Part shown: positions 1 to 9,208 of the stretch, piece by piece | Numbering within the stretch: the first letter of the stretch is position 1 | Layout: each line of letters opens with the position of its first letter | Source: Igneacidithiobacillus sp028697715 | Lineage (GTDB): Bacteria; Pseudomonadota; Gammaproteobacteria; Acidithiobacillales; Acidithiobacillaceae | Reading direction: 5' to 3' | Assembly: GCA_050251535.1 (NCBI GenBank) | Contig: JBFWMO010000001.1 | Coordinates: forward strand, 124,001 to 188,000 | Length of the DNA: 64,000 bases | Notes under the pieces: model-generated | Database searches by the model: none | Seen by the model: only the letters and a program-made list of their open reading frames with translations | Told to the model about the DNA's origin: nothing | Program-made: the position numbers and the translations under genes

Positions 1-564
1 TACCTTCCACTCCCGCAACTGGCCGACGGTCTGTGTCAGTCCCTGCTTGAGCAGCGTGTCCAGGTACTCGTCAACCGTCTTGGGCGGGTTCTTCAGCGAT
101 CGTCGATGGTTGGCCGCCGCCTCGCAAACGCGGGCTGCATGCAGATCCAGTAGATCGAAGATGAAGTCGTCTGGATGCTGGGCGGTCAGGTTGTAGGGTT
201 TGAGCCGTTCCGGCGGGAAATCCTTCAGGTTGAACGTCACGATCAGGCTGGCGCCGCCGTGAATGGCGGCGGCAATTACATGCCGGTCATCGGCGTCCGG
301 CAACTCGACGGACGGGATCAGATGCTCGAAGCCGGTGACCAGGCTGTCGCGGACGTGGGCGTTCATCAACGACCGCGTCCGCTCCAGGTCTTCAGCCTTC
401 AGGTCTGGCCGCTGCTTCAGAACGTTACGCGTCCACTCGTCGTGGATCATGTCCGTCCAACGCGCCCGGTACAGATCGGTCAGCGCCAGACGCATCAGCA
501 TGTCGCGCAACGGTGCCGGGTAGAGCACGCACGCGTCGTAGATGACGATGAAGTTCGAACTCAT
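1..564 (-). CDS. PIN-domain toxin, 3' end cut by window edge
   Basis: A PIN-like ribonuclease, probably the toxin of a toxin-antitoxin pair. The 188 visible codons run off the window without a stop. Acidic residues typical of PIN active sites are seen at D10 (strand IVIYDA), D92/D93 (DADDRH) and D115 (TFNLKDF). Its ATG directly follows the TGA of the upstream HTH gene with no gap, so the two are translationally coupled. PIN toxins normally cut RNA or tRNA and are held inactive by the partner; here that is inferred from family and pairing. Confidence 0.8.
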   Translation of the reverse strand, partial: MSSNFIVIYDACVLYPAPLRDMLMRLALTDLYRARWTDMIHDEWTRNVLKQRPDLKAEDLERTRSLMNAHVRDSLVTGFEHLIPSVELPDADDRHVIAAAIHGGASLIVTFNLKDFPPERLKPYNLTAQHPDDFIFDLLDLHAARVCEAAANHRRSLKNPPKTVDEYLDTLLKQGLTQTVGQLREWKV

Positions 565-1029
565 TCATTCGTACCCCATCTTGAGCGCCTGGGCTTGGTC
601 GGCCAGGGCATCAAGGGCCTTGCTGCGTTCAGCGTCGATCCGCTCCTTGTACGCGATCACGTCTTGGTAACGGACACGACGGTGGGTACCGATCTTGTGG
701 AACGGGATCTCGCCGCGCTCCAGCAACTGGACGAGGAACGGTCGCGAGACGTTGAGTACGTCCGCTGCGTCTTGCGTTGTCAGTTCGGCGTGGATCGGGA
801 TGATACTGACCGCGTTGCCCTCACCGATTTCGGTCAGCACGTCCACGAGCAGGCGCAGTGCCGACACCGGGACGCGGACCGAATGAGACGCGCCCTTGTC
901 GTTGAATATCTCGATCTGCTGGGTTTCCGCGCGGGTCTGAAGGAAGGCGGACAGCGCCCGGCCGCTCTCGCGGGCGATGGCAACTTCTTCGGCCGTCGGC
1001 AACGAATGAGTGGGAGAGAGTGTGGTCAT
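565..1029 (-). CDS. HTH antitoxin paired with PIN toxin
   Basis: A 154-residue DNA-binding protein with an excisionase/MerR-like helix-turn-helix at about residues 83-132 (TTQDAADVLNVSRPFLVQLL, then a basic wing ending HKIGTHRRVRYQDV). It is first in an operon with the PIN gene. A strong GGAGG lies 6 nt before the ATG. HTH-PIN pairs of this layout are usually autoregulated modules in which the HTH protein neutralises the toxin and represses the operon. The PIN-binding part would be the N-terminal 80 residues, which I do not recognise. Confidence 0.75.
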   Translation of the reverse strand: MTTLSPTHSLPTAEEVAIARESGRALSAFLQTRAETQQIEIFNDKGASHSVRVPVSALRLLVDVLTEIGEGNAVSIIPIHAELTTQDAADVLNVSRPFLVQLLERGEIPFHKIGTHRRVRYQDVIAYKERIDAERSKALDALADQAQALKMGYE

Positions 1030-1068
1030 GGCAGCCTCCAGGGAGCTTCAAATAGCATCACGCGAAAA

Positions 1069-1098
1069 AGTATAACCGAAATAAACGAATAATCGCAA
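1069..1098 (-). promoter_or_regulatory. Promoter of the HTH-PIN operon
   Basis: On the minus strand TTGCGA (1098-1093) and TATACT (1074-1069) are separated by 18 nt, about 40 nt upstream of the antitoxin start. The spacer is AT-rich with repeated TTCG/TTCGG words that could serve as the antitoxin operator. Confidence 0.5.
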
Positions 1099-1111
1099 TA
1101 TCCGAAACAGG

Positions 1112-1260
1112 ATGGCCTTGCCGGGCAGGCAACCAAAGGGACACCCACGCCCTTGCCACGTTTGAGACTCTCGGTGATCTCCCAATCGACCCTCTTGCTC
1201 TTGGCACTGTCAGGAGTCAGGTGGACCGCTGTCACCGATGTCCGATTGATCGAAAAGTCG
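1112..1260 (-). pseudogene. Fragment resembling a TIR-like (MTH538/ThsB-type) domain
   Basis: The minus-strand frame reads DDFSINRTSVTAVHLTPDS and then KSKRVDWEITESLKRGKGVG with no usable start and no complete domain. The pattern of SK..VDWEI...L.RGKGV.GV resembles the C-terminal helix and strand of TIR-like DUF1863 proteins associated with NAD-dependent defence. The rest of the gene is absent. The family call comes from pattern memory only. The remainder of 1030-1400 holds the flanking promoters and nothing else I can support. Confidence 0.3.
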
Positions 1261-1356
1261 TCAAAGCATATGGGCGGGATTTTAGCAGCGATTATGGCGA
1301 TGAGGGGCTGTTCTTTCCTTGCATCCCTGCCCGATAAAGCTATACCACGATCGCCC

Positions 1357-1394
1357 GATCTATACCCTCCAGTCGAAGATTAACTGCGCTGGAG
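1357..1394 (+). promoter_or_regulatory. GATCTATACCC leader box with hairpin over the SD
   Basis: GATCTATACCC at 1357-1367 is followed by an inverted repeat CTCCAG (1367-1372) / CTGGAG (1389-1394). The right arm contains the GGAG Shine-Dalgarno of the gene starting at 1401. TATACC could be a -10 element. A second TATACC lies 16 nt upstream, at 1341-1346. Confidence 0.65.
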
Positions 1395-1400
1395 AGTACG

Positions 1401-4400
1401 ATGCCCGTCCCCGCCCCGTCCCGTTCTGGGAACAACACCGATAAGAAAGATCCCCGTCTTGAGCTCGCCGACAGGCTGATTGAACAGATTGAAGCAGGGA
1501 CTGCCTCCTGGCAAAGGCCCTGGGAAGCCGGTGAGGTTTTGGCCCCGGTCAATGCAGTCACTGGCAAGGCTTACAGCGGGGTGAATTACCAAAATCTCGC
1601 GATGTTCTCTCCGGACCCGTCCGATCCCCGCTGGTGTACCTACAAGCAGGCCAAGGAGCAGGGTTGGCAGGTGCGCAAGGGTGCGCACGGGCTTCCTATC
1701 GAAAAGTGGTCTCGGTACGCGCACAAACTCACCGAAGAAGAGATGGCGAAACTTCGGGCGCAGGGCGCCCAGGACATCGAACCTGTGGAGGAACGGCTTG
1801 GTGTCCGTTACTACACGGTGTTTCACGCCTCACAGATCGACGGTATCCCCCCGCTTGAGCGTGCTCCGCATCCTCAAGCGGAAATGGAAGGCAAGACCGA
1901 TGATCGCCTGCCTAAGCTGGCGGAGAATATGGGCCTTGAGGTGATACATACCGGCGGCAGGGCCTTTTATCGCCCCTCCGAGGACAGGGTATACATGCCG
2001 CCGACAGAGCGCTTCGAGCGCGCGGCGGGGCATGACACGACCCTTCTGCATGAACTTTCCCATGCGACCGGTCATGGATCACGGCTGAAGCGGGAAATCG
2101 GGAACTCGTTTGGCAGTCCAAAATATGCCGTCGAAGAATTGCGGGCGGAAATGTCCGCCGCCATGACTGCGGCGAGTCTGGGGATTGGCTTTGATCCTGC
2201 ATCCCAGGACCTGGAAGAAGGCCGGGAGACGGGCAATTCTGCAGCCTATCTCGCCTCATGGCTCAAAGCCCTGCCGGAAAAAGAGCGCAAGCAGACCATG
2301 ATGCAGGCCATCAAGGACGCCCAGGGGATCAGTGACTACCTGATCGAACGGACGCCGGACCTGGCGGTTGAAGTGGCGCAGGAGCGGGCGAGTCCGACCG
2401 TCTCCCGTGGTGATTATGTCCGGTACAGGAATGAAATCGGACAAGAACTGGAAGGCGTGGTGCTTGACGATGCCCATCCCGGTGAAGCAACGCGACTGCG
2501 GCACATCACCCGGTGGCCCAACGGCACACCGCTTATGGAGACGGCGGATCACATTATGCCCATGGTGCTGCCAGAAGTTCTGGACGTGCATCTTGTATCG
2601 GCGGTTCGGGATGGTGTTGCGCTGAACGGGGTGGATTCGCGGACGAATGAATATAAGTTGACCCTGGGGAGCGACATGGAGCGTCGCACAATAGAAAACC
2701 GGGTACTGATGGATGTTGAGCGTGCGCGTGGCATTTACCCAACCTTTACTAAGGAAGGGCCTCAAGTTGGGGATCTCGTGCGTTTTGAACCGCATGAGCC
2801 TGGCGTAACGAACAGCCCTTTCTCGGGTCGTGTCATTGCTGCCCTGGACACCAATACCGGTGATGTTCGTTATCACCTGCGGGCGGAGACGGGGCCAGAC
2901 CAGGGCATTGAGGCGCGGGTATATGGCCGGGACGGACAGTTCCGTGAGATCGCTCTGGATCAGGCCGTGGGATTCGACCGGGCTCTCGCTCCAGAGGCAG
3001 AGAAAGCCCCCCAGATTCAGGTCGGAGACTTCGTGATAACCCGGAGAAATCAATTCGGGGCAGACTGGGATACTCCCTCCATCGTTACCCGCATCGATGA
3101 CTCCGAAGTCCGGTTGCAGGACCTCTACCGCTCTGGCCAGGAATGGGAAGTCGCCCCAGCCAGGCGAATGATGTCTCGTGAAGACTTCGATACGGCTCTC
3201 AGTCATCAGGTCAGTGGCGTGGTGCCGCCCGAGATCGCATCAGAAAAGCTCGATTTCGCCGCCAGCCGGGACCGATTCGTCGGTGTGGTCCGGGCTTTTG
3301 ATGCCGAACACAGTCTCATGTACGGCAAGGCACCGGAACCTTTGACGAAGGTCCCCGACGATGTGCGGCCATTCCTTGGAGGCCAACAGGCTACGGTGAC
3401 AGATCAGTTGCTCCGCAGCAGCGAAGAAAAAGGCTTTTTCTCGGACAAGATGCAGGAGTTACAGGAGATTATCCGGCAGATGCCGGCGACCTATGAGACT
3501 GACGGCGTGCCGGACAGCGAGCGCCCAGTATCCCTGCGCTATTTTGGTCCCAATGGTGCCCAGTGGTTCATCCTTGAGAAGGATCGCGGAGATCCGGCCA
3601 ATGAGGGGAACGGCTTCCCGAACCAGATGCAAGCTTTTGGTCTGGCGGACTTAGGTCTGGGCCATCCCGAAGTGGGCTACATCAGTATTCCGGAGATCAC
3701 CCGTGCCGGGGCGGAACTCGATTATCACTTTGCGCCCCGGACCCTTTTGGAGGTGAAGCTGGAGCACTACCCAGACCTGCTTCCGCCAGAGCATCGCCCA
3801 GTGGATCCGCGCAAGGAACAGGCGCTTCAGGAGTACCAGGCGTTTTACGCCCAGTTGCCACAGCGGGAAGAGAAGCTGGTGACGGAGGTTCGCGAGCGCT
3901 CTGGGCACCTGGCTCCAGCGGATTTCCGGGGCTTCTCTGACATGATACGGGATTTCAGCAAGGGCATTGATGATACCTTTGGGATCATCCGGGAGGGCGC
4001 TAACAGGGGCTCGTCTATTCCTGAAATTCGTCTGGCACCGGCCTTTTCACAGGAAGAAATTTCCGAGTTACCGGCTGTCAAAGCCGCGCAGGACCAGGTG
4101 AGGCTGGCTGGTGATCGCTTCCGCGATCTGGACCGGGAAATCCGGGACACCTTTAAGGCAAATCTCAAGGAGCACGGCAAGGCACAGCTGGAATCAGGCA
4201 CGCTGCGCGAACCACGGGAGATTGTGCTGGCAACGTACTGGAAGCATGGCATCGAGGTCAGTCCGGACAACCCCATGATCGGGAAACTCACGGATGCGAT
4301 CCGGGACAAGGATCTCAAGACCATGATGGGGCTCATTGGTCATAACAGTCTGAATCCGGCATCGGAGGAAGCCTTCTCCCGAGTCACCGGAATCAAGATG

Positions 4401-6263
4401 GGAAAAACCCAATCGGCGCGGGTCGCACAGTTGCTGGAGTGGGCCGGTCCTGAAAAGGCGCAGGCCCTGCGGGAAAGCCATGCGCGGGCAGAGCAGGAAC
4501 GGAAAGATCGGGCCTTGCAGGAAAGTATGGTCAGCGCCTGGGCGGATCTGAAGGGCCTGCGCGTGGGTTTAGGTGGCCAAGTGGTGAATGGACAGGAGTA
4601 TGTGACTCTGAAAGTCGCGGGCGGCCAGGATCGCATGGCTTCTGGCAAGGAGGGTGCGGCAACAACGTACCGTCTGGTCAATGATCAGGGCGAGTATTCC
4701 CGTGTCAAGGACGTGCGTTTCACGGCCTTTGCCAAGCGGGTTTTGGCCATGGACGCCGATGGCATGGTGCGTAACGCCCTGGAGAAGGCGGGCATTGTGC
4801 AAGGGATTGCGCCGGAAGGGGTTGTCCCGAAACCGGCTGTCAATCTTCAGAAAGAGCAAAAAGCACCGGAAGCTCCCGGGAAGAACGCCTACGAGCAAAA
4901 AATCGAAGCGCGCAAGGAACGGTACCGCGCCCTTTCTGAAAAGATGCGGACGCGGGCGAAAGCGCACGTCGAGCAGGCCAGGCGCATGGCGGACGCCATC
5001 CCTTTTGGTCAGCCGATCCTGGTTGGCCACCACAGCGAAAAGCGCGATCGAAAGTTTCGTGAGCGCATCCACCAGAACTTTGGCAAAGGCTTCGACCTGC
5101 TGAAGAAGGCAGAGTATTACGAACGCCGCGCCAAGGGCGTCAACGACTACGCCATCAGCGCGGACGATCCGGATGCCGTGAAAAAGCTCAAGGAGCGGGT
5201 GGAGAATCTGAAGTCTTCCCAGGAGCGCATGAAGGCGGCCAACGCCGCAATCCGCAAGCACCAGAAGGATGGCCCCGAGGCGCAGCAGGCGGCCCTGGAG
5301 AATCTGGGCTTCAAGCCGGACCAGGCAAAAGCCATGATGACCCCGGATGTCATGGGGACCGTGGGTTTTGCGTCGTACTCCCTCAGCAACAATAACGCCA
5401 ACATCCGGCGACTGGAAGAGCGTATCCAGGTCCTGGAAAAGGCCCAAGCCCTGGAGGACCGTGAGACATCGTATGCCTGGGGAACGGTTCGGGAGAACAA
5501 GGAGATCAACCGCATCCAGTTCCGCTTCAATGGCAAGCCTGACGAAGCGGTCCGCAATCTCATGAAGTCGAGCGGTTTTCGTTGGGCGCCTTCCGAGGGC
5601 GCATGGCAACGGCAGTGGACGGGCAATGCCGTATATGCCGCGCGGGATGTCATCAAAAAGCTGGACGCGCTCATGCCGCCTGAGCAGACGGTGGCAGCAC
5701 CAGAACCGGCCCAAAGGCTCGACACTGTGCCGGTTTCCCAGAGCCCTGATGTGAGCCCAGGTATCGCTGTCCGCGACCCGAGTGCCGCGCTGGCGGCGGC
5801 CATCAAGGACCGCGACGGCGACTGGTACAACCTTTCCGTGCAGGAAAAGGACGGTCGGCTGGTGGGAACATTGAAGCGGCGCGATGCGGAAACGGGTCTG
5901 GTGGAGACGATGCCAGCCGGTGTTTTTCAGCCTGACGTGAATTATGGGGTGGTGGCCAAGTTTGAGCGCGAGTCCGGGGAACTCCTGGCGGTTGGCCTTT
6001 CCCGTGGTCGGGATGGCGGTGTGGATATGAAGGTCTTTTCCCAGTCGAGGGACGCCGCAGTCTTCGCCTGGCAGCGAATTCATGAGTACCCGGGACATCT
6101 GCGGGCCAATGAAGCGCTCCAGAAGGTCCCGGATCACCCGGAGGGCAAGGTGATTGAGCAGGCTTTGGGCGTGGACCTGAAGACGCTCAACCCGGCACGG
6201 GAAGCCCCCAAGGCCTCAGCCCGCCGGCCGGAGCAGCAGAAGCAGCAGGGTGTGGAGATATAG
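1401..6263 (+). CDS. Giant ArdC-type polyvalent protein with metallopeptidase domain
   Basis: A 1,620-residue protein of the kind carried by conjugative elements and phages. Residues about 18-105 match the ArdC-type ssDNA-binding domain (ELADRLIEQIEAGTASWQRP, later GVNYQNL and KGAHGLPIEKW). A zincin metallopeptidase follows, with HELSHATGH at 217-225 (HExxH at 217-221). The middle is long, charged and unassigned. Around 1365-1415 there is a polyvalent-protein module (GFRWAPSEGAWQRQWTGNA). The last ~140 residues are repeated at the end of the next gene. ArdC relatives protect incoming DNA from restriction and have been found as proteins delivered through conjugation; by analogy this one may act early in the recipient. 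It heads an operon running to 9144. Start supported by GGAGAG 4 nt upstream. Confidence 0.85.
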   Translation: MPVPAPSRSGNNTDKKDPRLELADRLIEQIEAGTASWQRPWEAGEVLAPVNAVTGKAYSGVNYQNLAMFSPDPSDPRWCTYKQAKEQGWQVRKGAHGLPIEKWSRYAHKLTEEEMAKLRAQGAQDIEPVEERLGVRYYTVFHASQIDGIPPLERAPHPQAEMEGKTDDRLPKLAENMGLEVIHTGGRAFYRPSEDRVYMPPTERFERAAGHDTTLLHELSHATGHGSRLKREIGNSFGSPKYAVEELRAEMSAAMTAASLGIGFDPASQDLEEGRETGNSAAYLASWLKALPEKERKQTMMQAIKDAQGISDYLIERTPDLAVEVAQERASPTVSRGDYVRYRNEIGQELEGVVLDDAHPGEATRLRHITRWPNGTPLMETADHIMPMVLPEVLDVHLVSAVRDGVALNGVDSRTNEYKLTLGSDMERRTIENRVLMDVERARGIYPTFTKEGPQVGDLVRFEPHEPGVTNSPFSGRVIAALDTNTGDVRYHLRAETGPDQGIEARVYGRDGQFREIALDQAVGFDRALAPEAEKAPQIQVGDFVITRRNQFGADWDTPSIVTRIDDSEVRLQDLYRSGQEWEVAPARRMMSREDFDTALSHQVSGVVPPEIASEKLDFAASRDRFVGVVRAFDAEHSLMYGKAPEPLTKVPDDVRPFLGGQQATVTDQLLRSSEEKGFFSDKMQELQEIIRQMPATYETDGVPDSERPVSLRYFGPNGAQWFILEKDRGDPANEGNGFPNQMQAFGLADLGLGHPEVGYISIPEITRAGAELDYHFAPRTLLEVKLEHYPDLLPPEHRPVDPRKEQALQEYQAFYAQLPQREEKLVTEVRERSGHLAPADFRGFSDMIRDFSKGIDDTFGIIREGANRGSSIPEIRLAPAFSQEEISELPAVKAAQDQVRLAGDRFRDLDREIRDTFKANLKEHGKAQLESGTLREPREIVLATYWKHGIEVSPDNPMIGKLTDAIRDKDLKTMMGLIGHNSLNPASEEAFSRVTGIKMGKTQSARVAQLLEWAGPEKAQALRESHARAEQERKDRALQESMVSAWADLKGLRVGLGGQVVNGQEYVTLKVAGGQDRMASGKEGAATTYRLVNDQGEYSRVKDVRFTAFAKRVLAMDADGMVRNALEKAGIVQGIAPEGVVPKPAVNLQKEQKAPEAPGKNAYEQKIEARKERYRALSEKMRTRAKAHVEQARRMADAIPFGQPILVGHHSEKRDRKFRERIHQNFGKGFDLLKKAEYYERRAKGVNDYAISADDPDAVKKLKERVENLKSSQERMKAANAAIRKHQKDGPEAQQAALENLGFKPDQAKAMMTPDVMGTVGFASYSLSNNNANIRRLEERIQVLEKAQALEDRETSYAWGTVRENKEINRIQFRFNGKPDEAVRNLMKSSGFRWAPSEGAWQRQWTGNAVYAARDVIKKLDALMPPEQTVAAPEPAQRLDTVPVSQSPDVSPGIAVRDPSAALAAAIKDRDGDWYNLSVQEKDGRLVGTLKRRDAETGLVETMPAGVFQPDVNYGVVAKFERESGELLAVGLSRGRDGGVDMKVFSQSRDAAVFAWQRIHEYPGHLRANEALQKVPDHPEGKVIEQALGVDLKTLNPAREAPKASARRPEQQKQQGVEI

Positions 6264-6323
6264 AAACAGTAGGTATCGGAGTTTTTGTGAGCAATTTTTT
6301 CTGGAAATGAAAAGGAGAAAGTG

Positions 6324-7520
6324 ATGGCTACCCGAATGATGCAACGGAACAACCTGGCAGATGCTTTTGTGCTGGTCAACGATGAACAGACCAATGCCGC
6401 CCTGAAAACCGCGCGAGAACAGATTGGGGACGCGGAATGGAAGAAGGGGTACTCCCCGGAGAACAAGGCGATTGTCCGCGACGCACTGAAGGAACATGGG
6501 GCACGGTACGAACAGGCGCTGAAAGGCAATCTGGTGGGTGCGGAGGTGGCTGAAACGCAGGCCAATGGGGAGACCTTCAGGAAGTTGCGCGTCACGCTGG
6601 AGAACGAAGCCGGCAGGACCATCCTGTCGGCGGACATGGGCTCCGAGTTTGCTCAGCGGCTGATCACCAAGCTCGACACGGCGACGCGGGAACATGCGGG
6701 TGGCGAGGTGAGCATTGGCGCTTTTGCCAAGCAGACTGAGCGGGATGGTCGGACTTTCGTGGATCACGTTGCGACCATGAAGGGGCCTGACGGGCAGGAA
6801 GTTCCGGCCACTCCCGGGCACTTCGAGAAGGCCAGGGAGCGGGTGGAGGCGGCGCAAAAGCCGATGCTGGATGCTGGCATGAAGGACAAGAAGATCCTGA
6901 ACCAGATCGCCGCCAGCACTCGGGAGAGCTACTTCGCGGAGGTTGCCGCTGGTCTGTCTGAGCGGATGGTGGAGCAAGGGATTGCGCCGAAGACCGTAGC
7001 GAACGAGCGCGGCGAATTCCCGGCCCTGGATGCGGGCATCAAGGATCGCGATGGCACCTGGCACAACATGTCCGCCTATGAGAAAGACGGGCACCTGGTG
7101 GGGACCTTGCAGCGGCGCGGCGGCCAGCCCGGCGAGTACGAGAAGGTGCCGCTGGAATTTCACCCGGGAGAACTCGGCGGCTTGCAGGCGGAGGCACAGT
7201 TTTCGGATGGTGCTCCACTGCTGGTTTCGCTGTCCCGGTCGGAGCCCTCTGAGACACAGCCTTCCAAGGTGGATGTGCGCATCTTCGCCAAGGGCCAGGA
7301 TCTGGAGGGGAAGGACACTCTGGAGCAGATTCACGAGCACCCAGGGCGTCTGCGGGCCAACGACGCGCTTCAGAAGATCCCGGATCACCGGGAGGGCAAG
7401 GCCATCGAACAGGCTTTGGGCGTGGATCCGAAGATGCTCAACCCGGTACCGACGCGTGAGGCCCAAAGAGCTCCAGCTAAAGCACAGGAGAAGCAGCATT
7501 CCCAAGGGGTGCAGCTATGA
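6324..7520 (+). CDS. Polyvalent-associated protein sharing the C-terminal domain of the ArdC-like gene
   Basis: A 398-residue protein; ATG 6324 is preferred over the GTG 3 nt earlier because GGAG lies 6 nt upstream. Residues about 230-380 are clearly homologous to the last ~140 residues of the upstream giant protein (shared words include EKDG.LVGTL.RR, RLRANDALQKIPDH and IEQALGVD). The N-terminal half has no motif I recognise. The shared tail may be an interaction or delivery module, which is inference. It overlaps the next gene by ATGA. Confidence 0.75.
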   Translation: MATRMMQRNNLADAFVLVNDEQTNAALKTAREQIGDAEWKKGYSPENKAIVRDALKEHGARYEQALKGNLVGAEVAETQANGETFRKLRVTLENEAGRTILSADMGSEFAQRLITKLDTATREHAGGEVSIGAFAKQTERDGRTFVDHVATMKGPDGQEVPATPGHFEKARERVEAAQKPMLDAGMKDKKILNQIAASTRESYFAEVAAGLSERMVEQGIAPKTVANERGEFPALDAGIKDRDGTWHNMSAYEKDGHLVGTLQRRGGQPGEYEKVPLEFHPGELGGLQAEAQFSDGAPLLVSLSRSEPSETQPSKVDVRIFAKGQDLEGKDTLEQIHEHPGRLRANDALQKIPDHREGKAIEQALGVDPKMLNPVPTREAQRAPAKAQEKQHSQGVQL

Positions 7521-7795
7521 GCCTGGCCGAAGAACTGCTGGAGTGGGCCGAGGAAGAGCTGGAGCGAGGGGATACCGCGCACCGGGAGCGGGTTGCGCTG
7601 ATCCTCGCGCAACTCCGTGAACTGCCTGACCCTGAATCGCTCCCGGTCGGGTCCACCCAGCGATTTCTCGCACAACGGCGTGTGGACAAGCTCGCCGAGA
7701 GGGCCGAAGAGCTGGGTTTTGAAACGCCCGGCAAGGCGCTGAAAAAGGAGATCGGCAAACAAATTGCCGGTCATGCCTTGGGCATAGAACTGTAA
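7517..7795 (+). CDS. Small charged helical protein
   Basis: A 92-residue, Glu/Arg/Leu-rich, probably all-helical protein with no signal peptide and no recognised domain. Its ATG overlaps the TGA of the preceding gene, indicating translational coupling within the polyvalent operon. The C-terminus (KALKKEIGKQIAG) is basic. Confidence 0.65.
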   Translation: MSLAEELLEWAEEELERGDTAHRERVALILAQLRELPDPESLPVGSTQRFLAQRRVDKLAERAEELGFETPGKALKKEIGKQIAGHALGIEL

Positions 7796-7805
7796 GGAGA
7801 CGGTT

Positions 7806-8177
7806 ATGTTTGGATTTTTCAAGGTGCTGACGGGTTCCCGTCAAACCCCGAAGAGGGAGGACCAGTGCAATCTGTGGATTGGCGGTCACCCGGATCATCT
7901 ACGTCCGGTGGACGATCCCCAGGGGCGGGGCGGGTATCAGCTGGCCATCGAGGCGCTGATTCGCGATGAATCGCCCGAGGTCATTTATTTTCACTCGGAA
8001 ACCGGGGATCTGTCCGTGGTTCGCAAGAGTCTGGAGTACCTTTCCCGAATCGGCGGGCAGGTCGGCGTTGCCGATCAGCTTCCCGATGATGAGGTGGCAG
8101 CGATCTTCGGTGTCGATGTGCGTTCCTACCAGTCCGCCGTCGTGAATCCACAGGGGGATGCGGCGGCCTATGGTTGA
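7806..8177 (+). CDS. Hypothetical protein of the polyvalent operon
   Basis: A 123-residue protein with mixed alpha/beta composition and no domain I can name. A GGAG upstream (AAGGAGACGGTT) and 10-nt spacing from the previous stop support it as the fourth gene of the operon. It ends inside the upstream region of the LPD7-type gene. Confidence 0.6.
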   Translation: MFGFFKVLTGSRQTPKREDQCNLWIGGHPDHLRPVDDPQGRGGYQLAIEALIRDESPEVIYFHSETGDLSVVRKSLEYLSRIGGQVGVADQLPDDEVAAIFGVDVRSYQSAVVNPQGDAAAYG

Positions 8178-8199
8178 GGCAATTTTGCGCGGAGGTCAC

Positions 8200-9144
8200 A
8201 TGGCAGCACAACTGGATCACCTTTTGTCCTACGGCCCTATGGATGTAGTGGCCAGCAATGATGAGAAGAACCCAGGGCTTCACATCGTCCACATGGACGC
8301 GGAAAACCGCGCGTTCATTCCCCAGGATGACCCGCTGCATCGGGAAATTCGGAACCTCATTGACAAAAACCCGCATAGCAAAGGCTTTGTGGCCAACCAG
8401 ATTCACGCACGTCTTGAGCACGAGGGACGCTGGGATGGGCCGGGGCATGATGCCGAGGGCCTGAGTTTCGGGCCATCCCTGAACCCGGAGAAGGAGAAGG
8501 GCGAGGCCCTGAATGTCGGAGAGACTCTGGCCCAGGGGACTGCAGGGCCAGAGATTGCGGAACCCGCACAGCCAGCGCCTGAAAAATCGGTTGAAGCGGA
8601 AATCGCGGACGCGACCGGGAAAAAGCCCGATCAGGAGCCGCAGCAAAAGACGATAACGGAACCCGACCCCCTTGCGGATTGGCCAGGGACATCCCAGAAG
8701 TCCCCTGAGCCGCTCATGCCGCCGGAGAAGCCACGATTCGAGCGCAAGAATCCGCCGGAAGTCCTCTTCGCCAATCCCAAAGGCAAGCCCTATGTGCTGG
8801 ATCATGGCGACAAGGTGACGGTGACGAACCGCGCGATGCTGGGCCTGGGGCATGAAGCAGCGGAGAAGCGGCAAAAAGCGGTCGAGATTGGCCTGAAGGC
8901 CGCCGTGGACCGATTTGGGGAGCCGGTGCGCTTCCAGGGCAATCGTGCCTTCCTGGAAGAGACGGTGAAAGTTGCCATGGAGCGTGGGATTGCCCTGGAG
9001 CCTGGCAGTCCAATGGCCAGGGACATCTACGAACGGGCGATCAAGGAGCGCGGGAATCAGCTTGGCCCGTCGAAGGATGCTGCCCCATATCGGGCGCCGG
9101 AGAAGAAGCGGGAAGTGGACAAGGGCAAAGGCATCGGGCTCTGA
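8200..9144 (+). CDS. LPD7-type polyvalent-associated protein
   Basis: I place the start at ATG 8200 because GGAGG lies 4 nt upstream; an in-frame ATG at 8158 or 8170 would overlap the previous gene. The 314-residue product has a disordered Pro/Glu-rich middle. Its C-terminal domain (about 200-300; EIGLKAAVDRFGEPVRFQGN, then a helix-rich stretch) matches the large polyvalent protein-associated LPD7 family found with relaxases and conjugative helicases. It ends the operon just before the leader box of the relaxase operon, consistent with a DNA-processing role. Confidence 0.75.
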   Translation: MAAQLDHLLSYGPMDVVASNDEKNPGLHIVHMDAENRAFIPQDDPLHREIRNLIDKNPHSKGFVANQIHARLEHEGRWDGPGHDAEGLSFGPSLNPEKEKGEALNVGETLAQGTAGPEIAEPAQPAPEKSVEAEIADATGKKPDQEPQQKTITEPDPLADWPGTSQKSPEPLMPPEKPRFERKNPPEVLFANPKGKPYVLDHGDKVTVTNRAMLGLGHEAAEKRQKAVEIGLKAAVDRFGEPVRFQGNRAFLEETVKVAMERGIALEPGSPMARDIYERAIKERGNQLGPSKDAAPYRAPEKKREVDKGKGIGL

Positions 9145-9167
9145 GGTCGGTTATCCCCCTGTGCGCT

Positions 9168-9202
9168 GATCTATACCCTGTCGATGTTCTTGATGACAGG
9201 GT
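9168..9202 (+). promoter_or_regulatory. GATCTATACCC leader box of the relaxase operon
   Basis: Box at 9168-9178, preceded by TTATCCCCC. An 8-bp inverted repeat ACCCTGTC (9175-9182) / GACAGGGT (9195-9202) follows. The right arm carries the only SD-like AGGG before ATG 9209. Confidence 0.65.
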
Positions 9203-9208
9203 GTGGCC

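Noticed and set aside
4569..6137. 522-codon minus-strand ORF
   Set aside because: Antisense shadow of the high-GC ArdC-like gene; no start signal and no domain.
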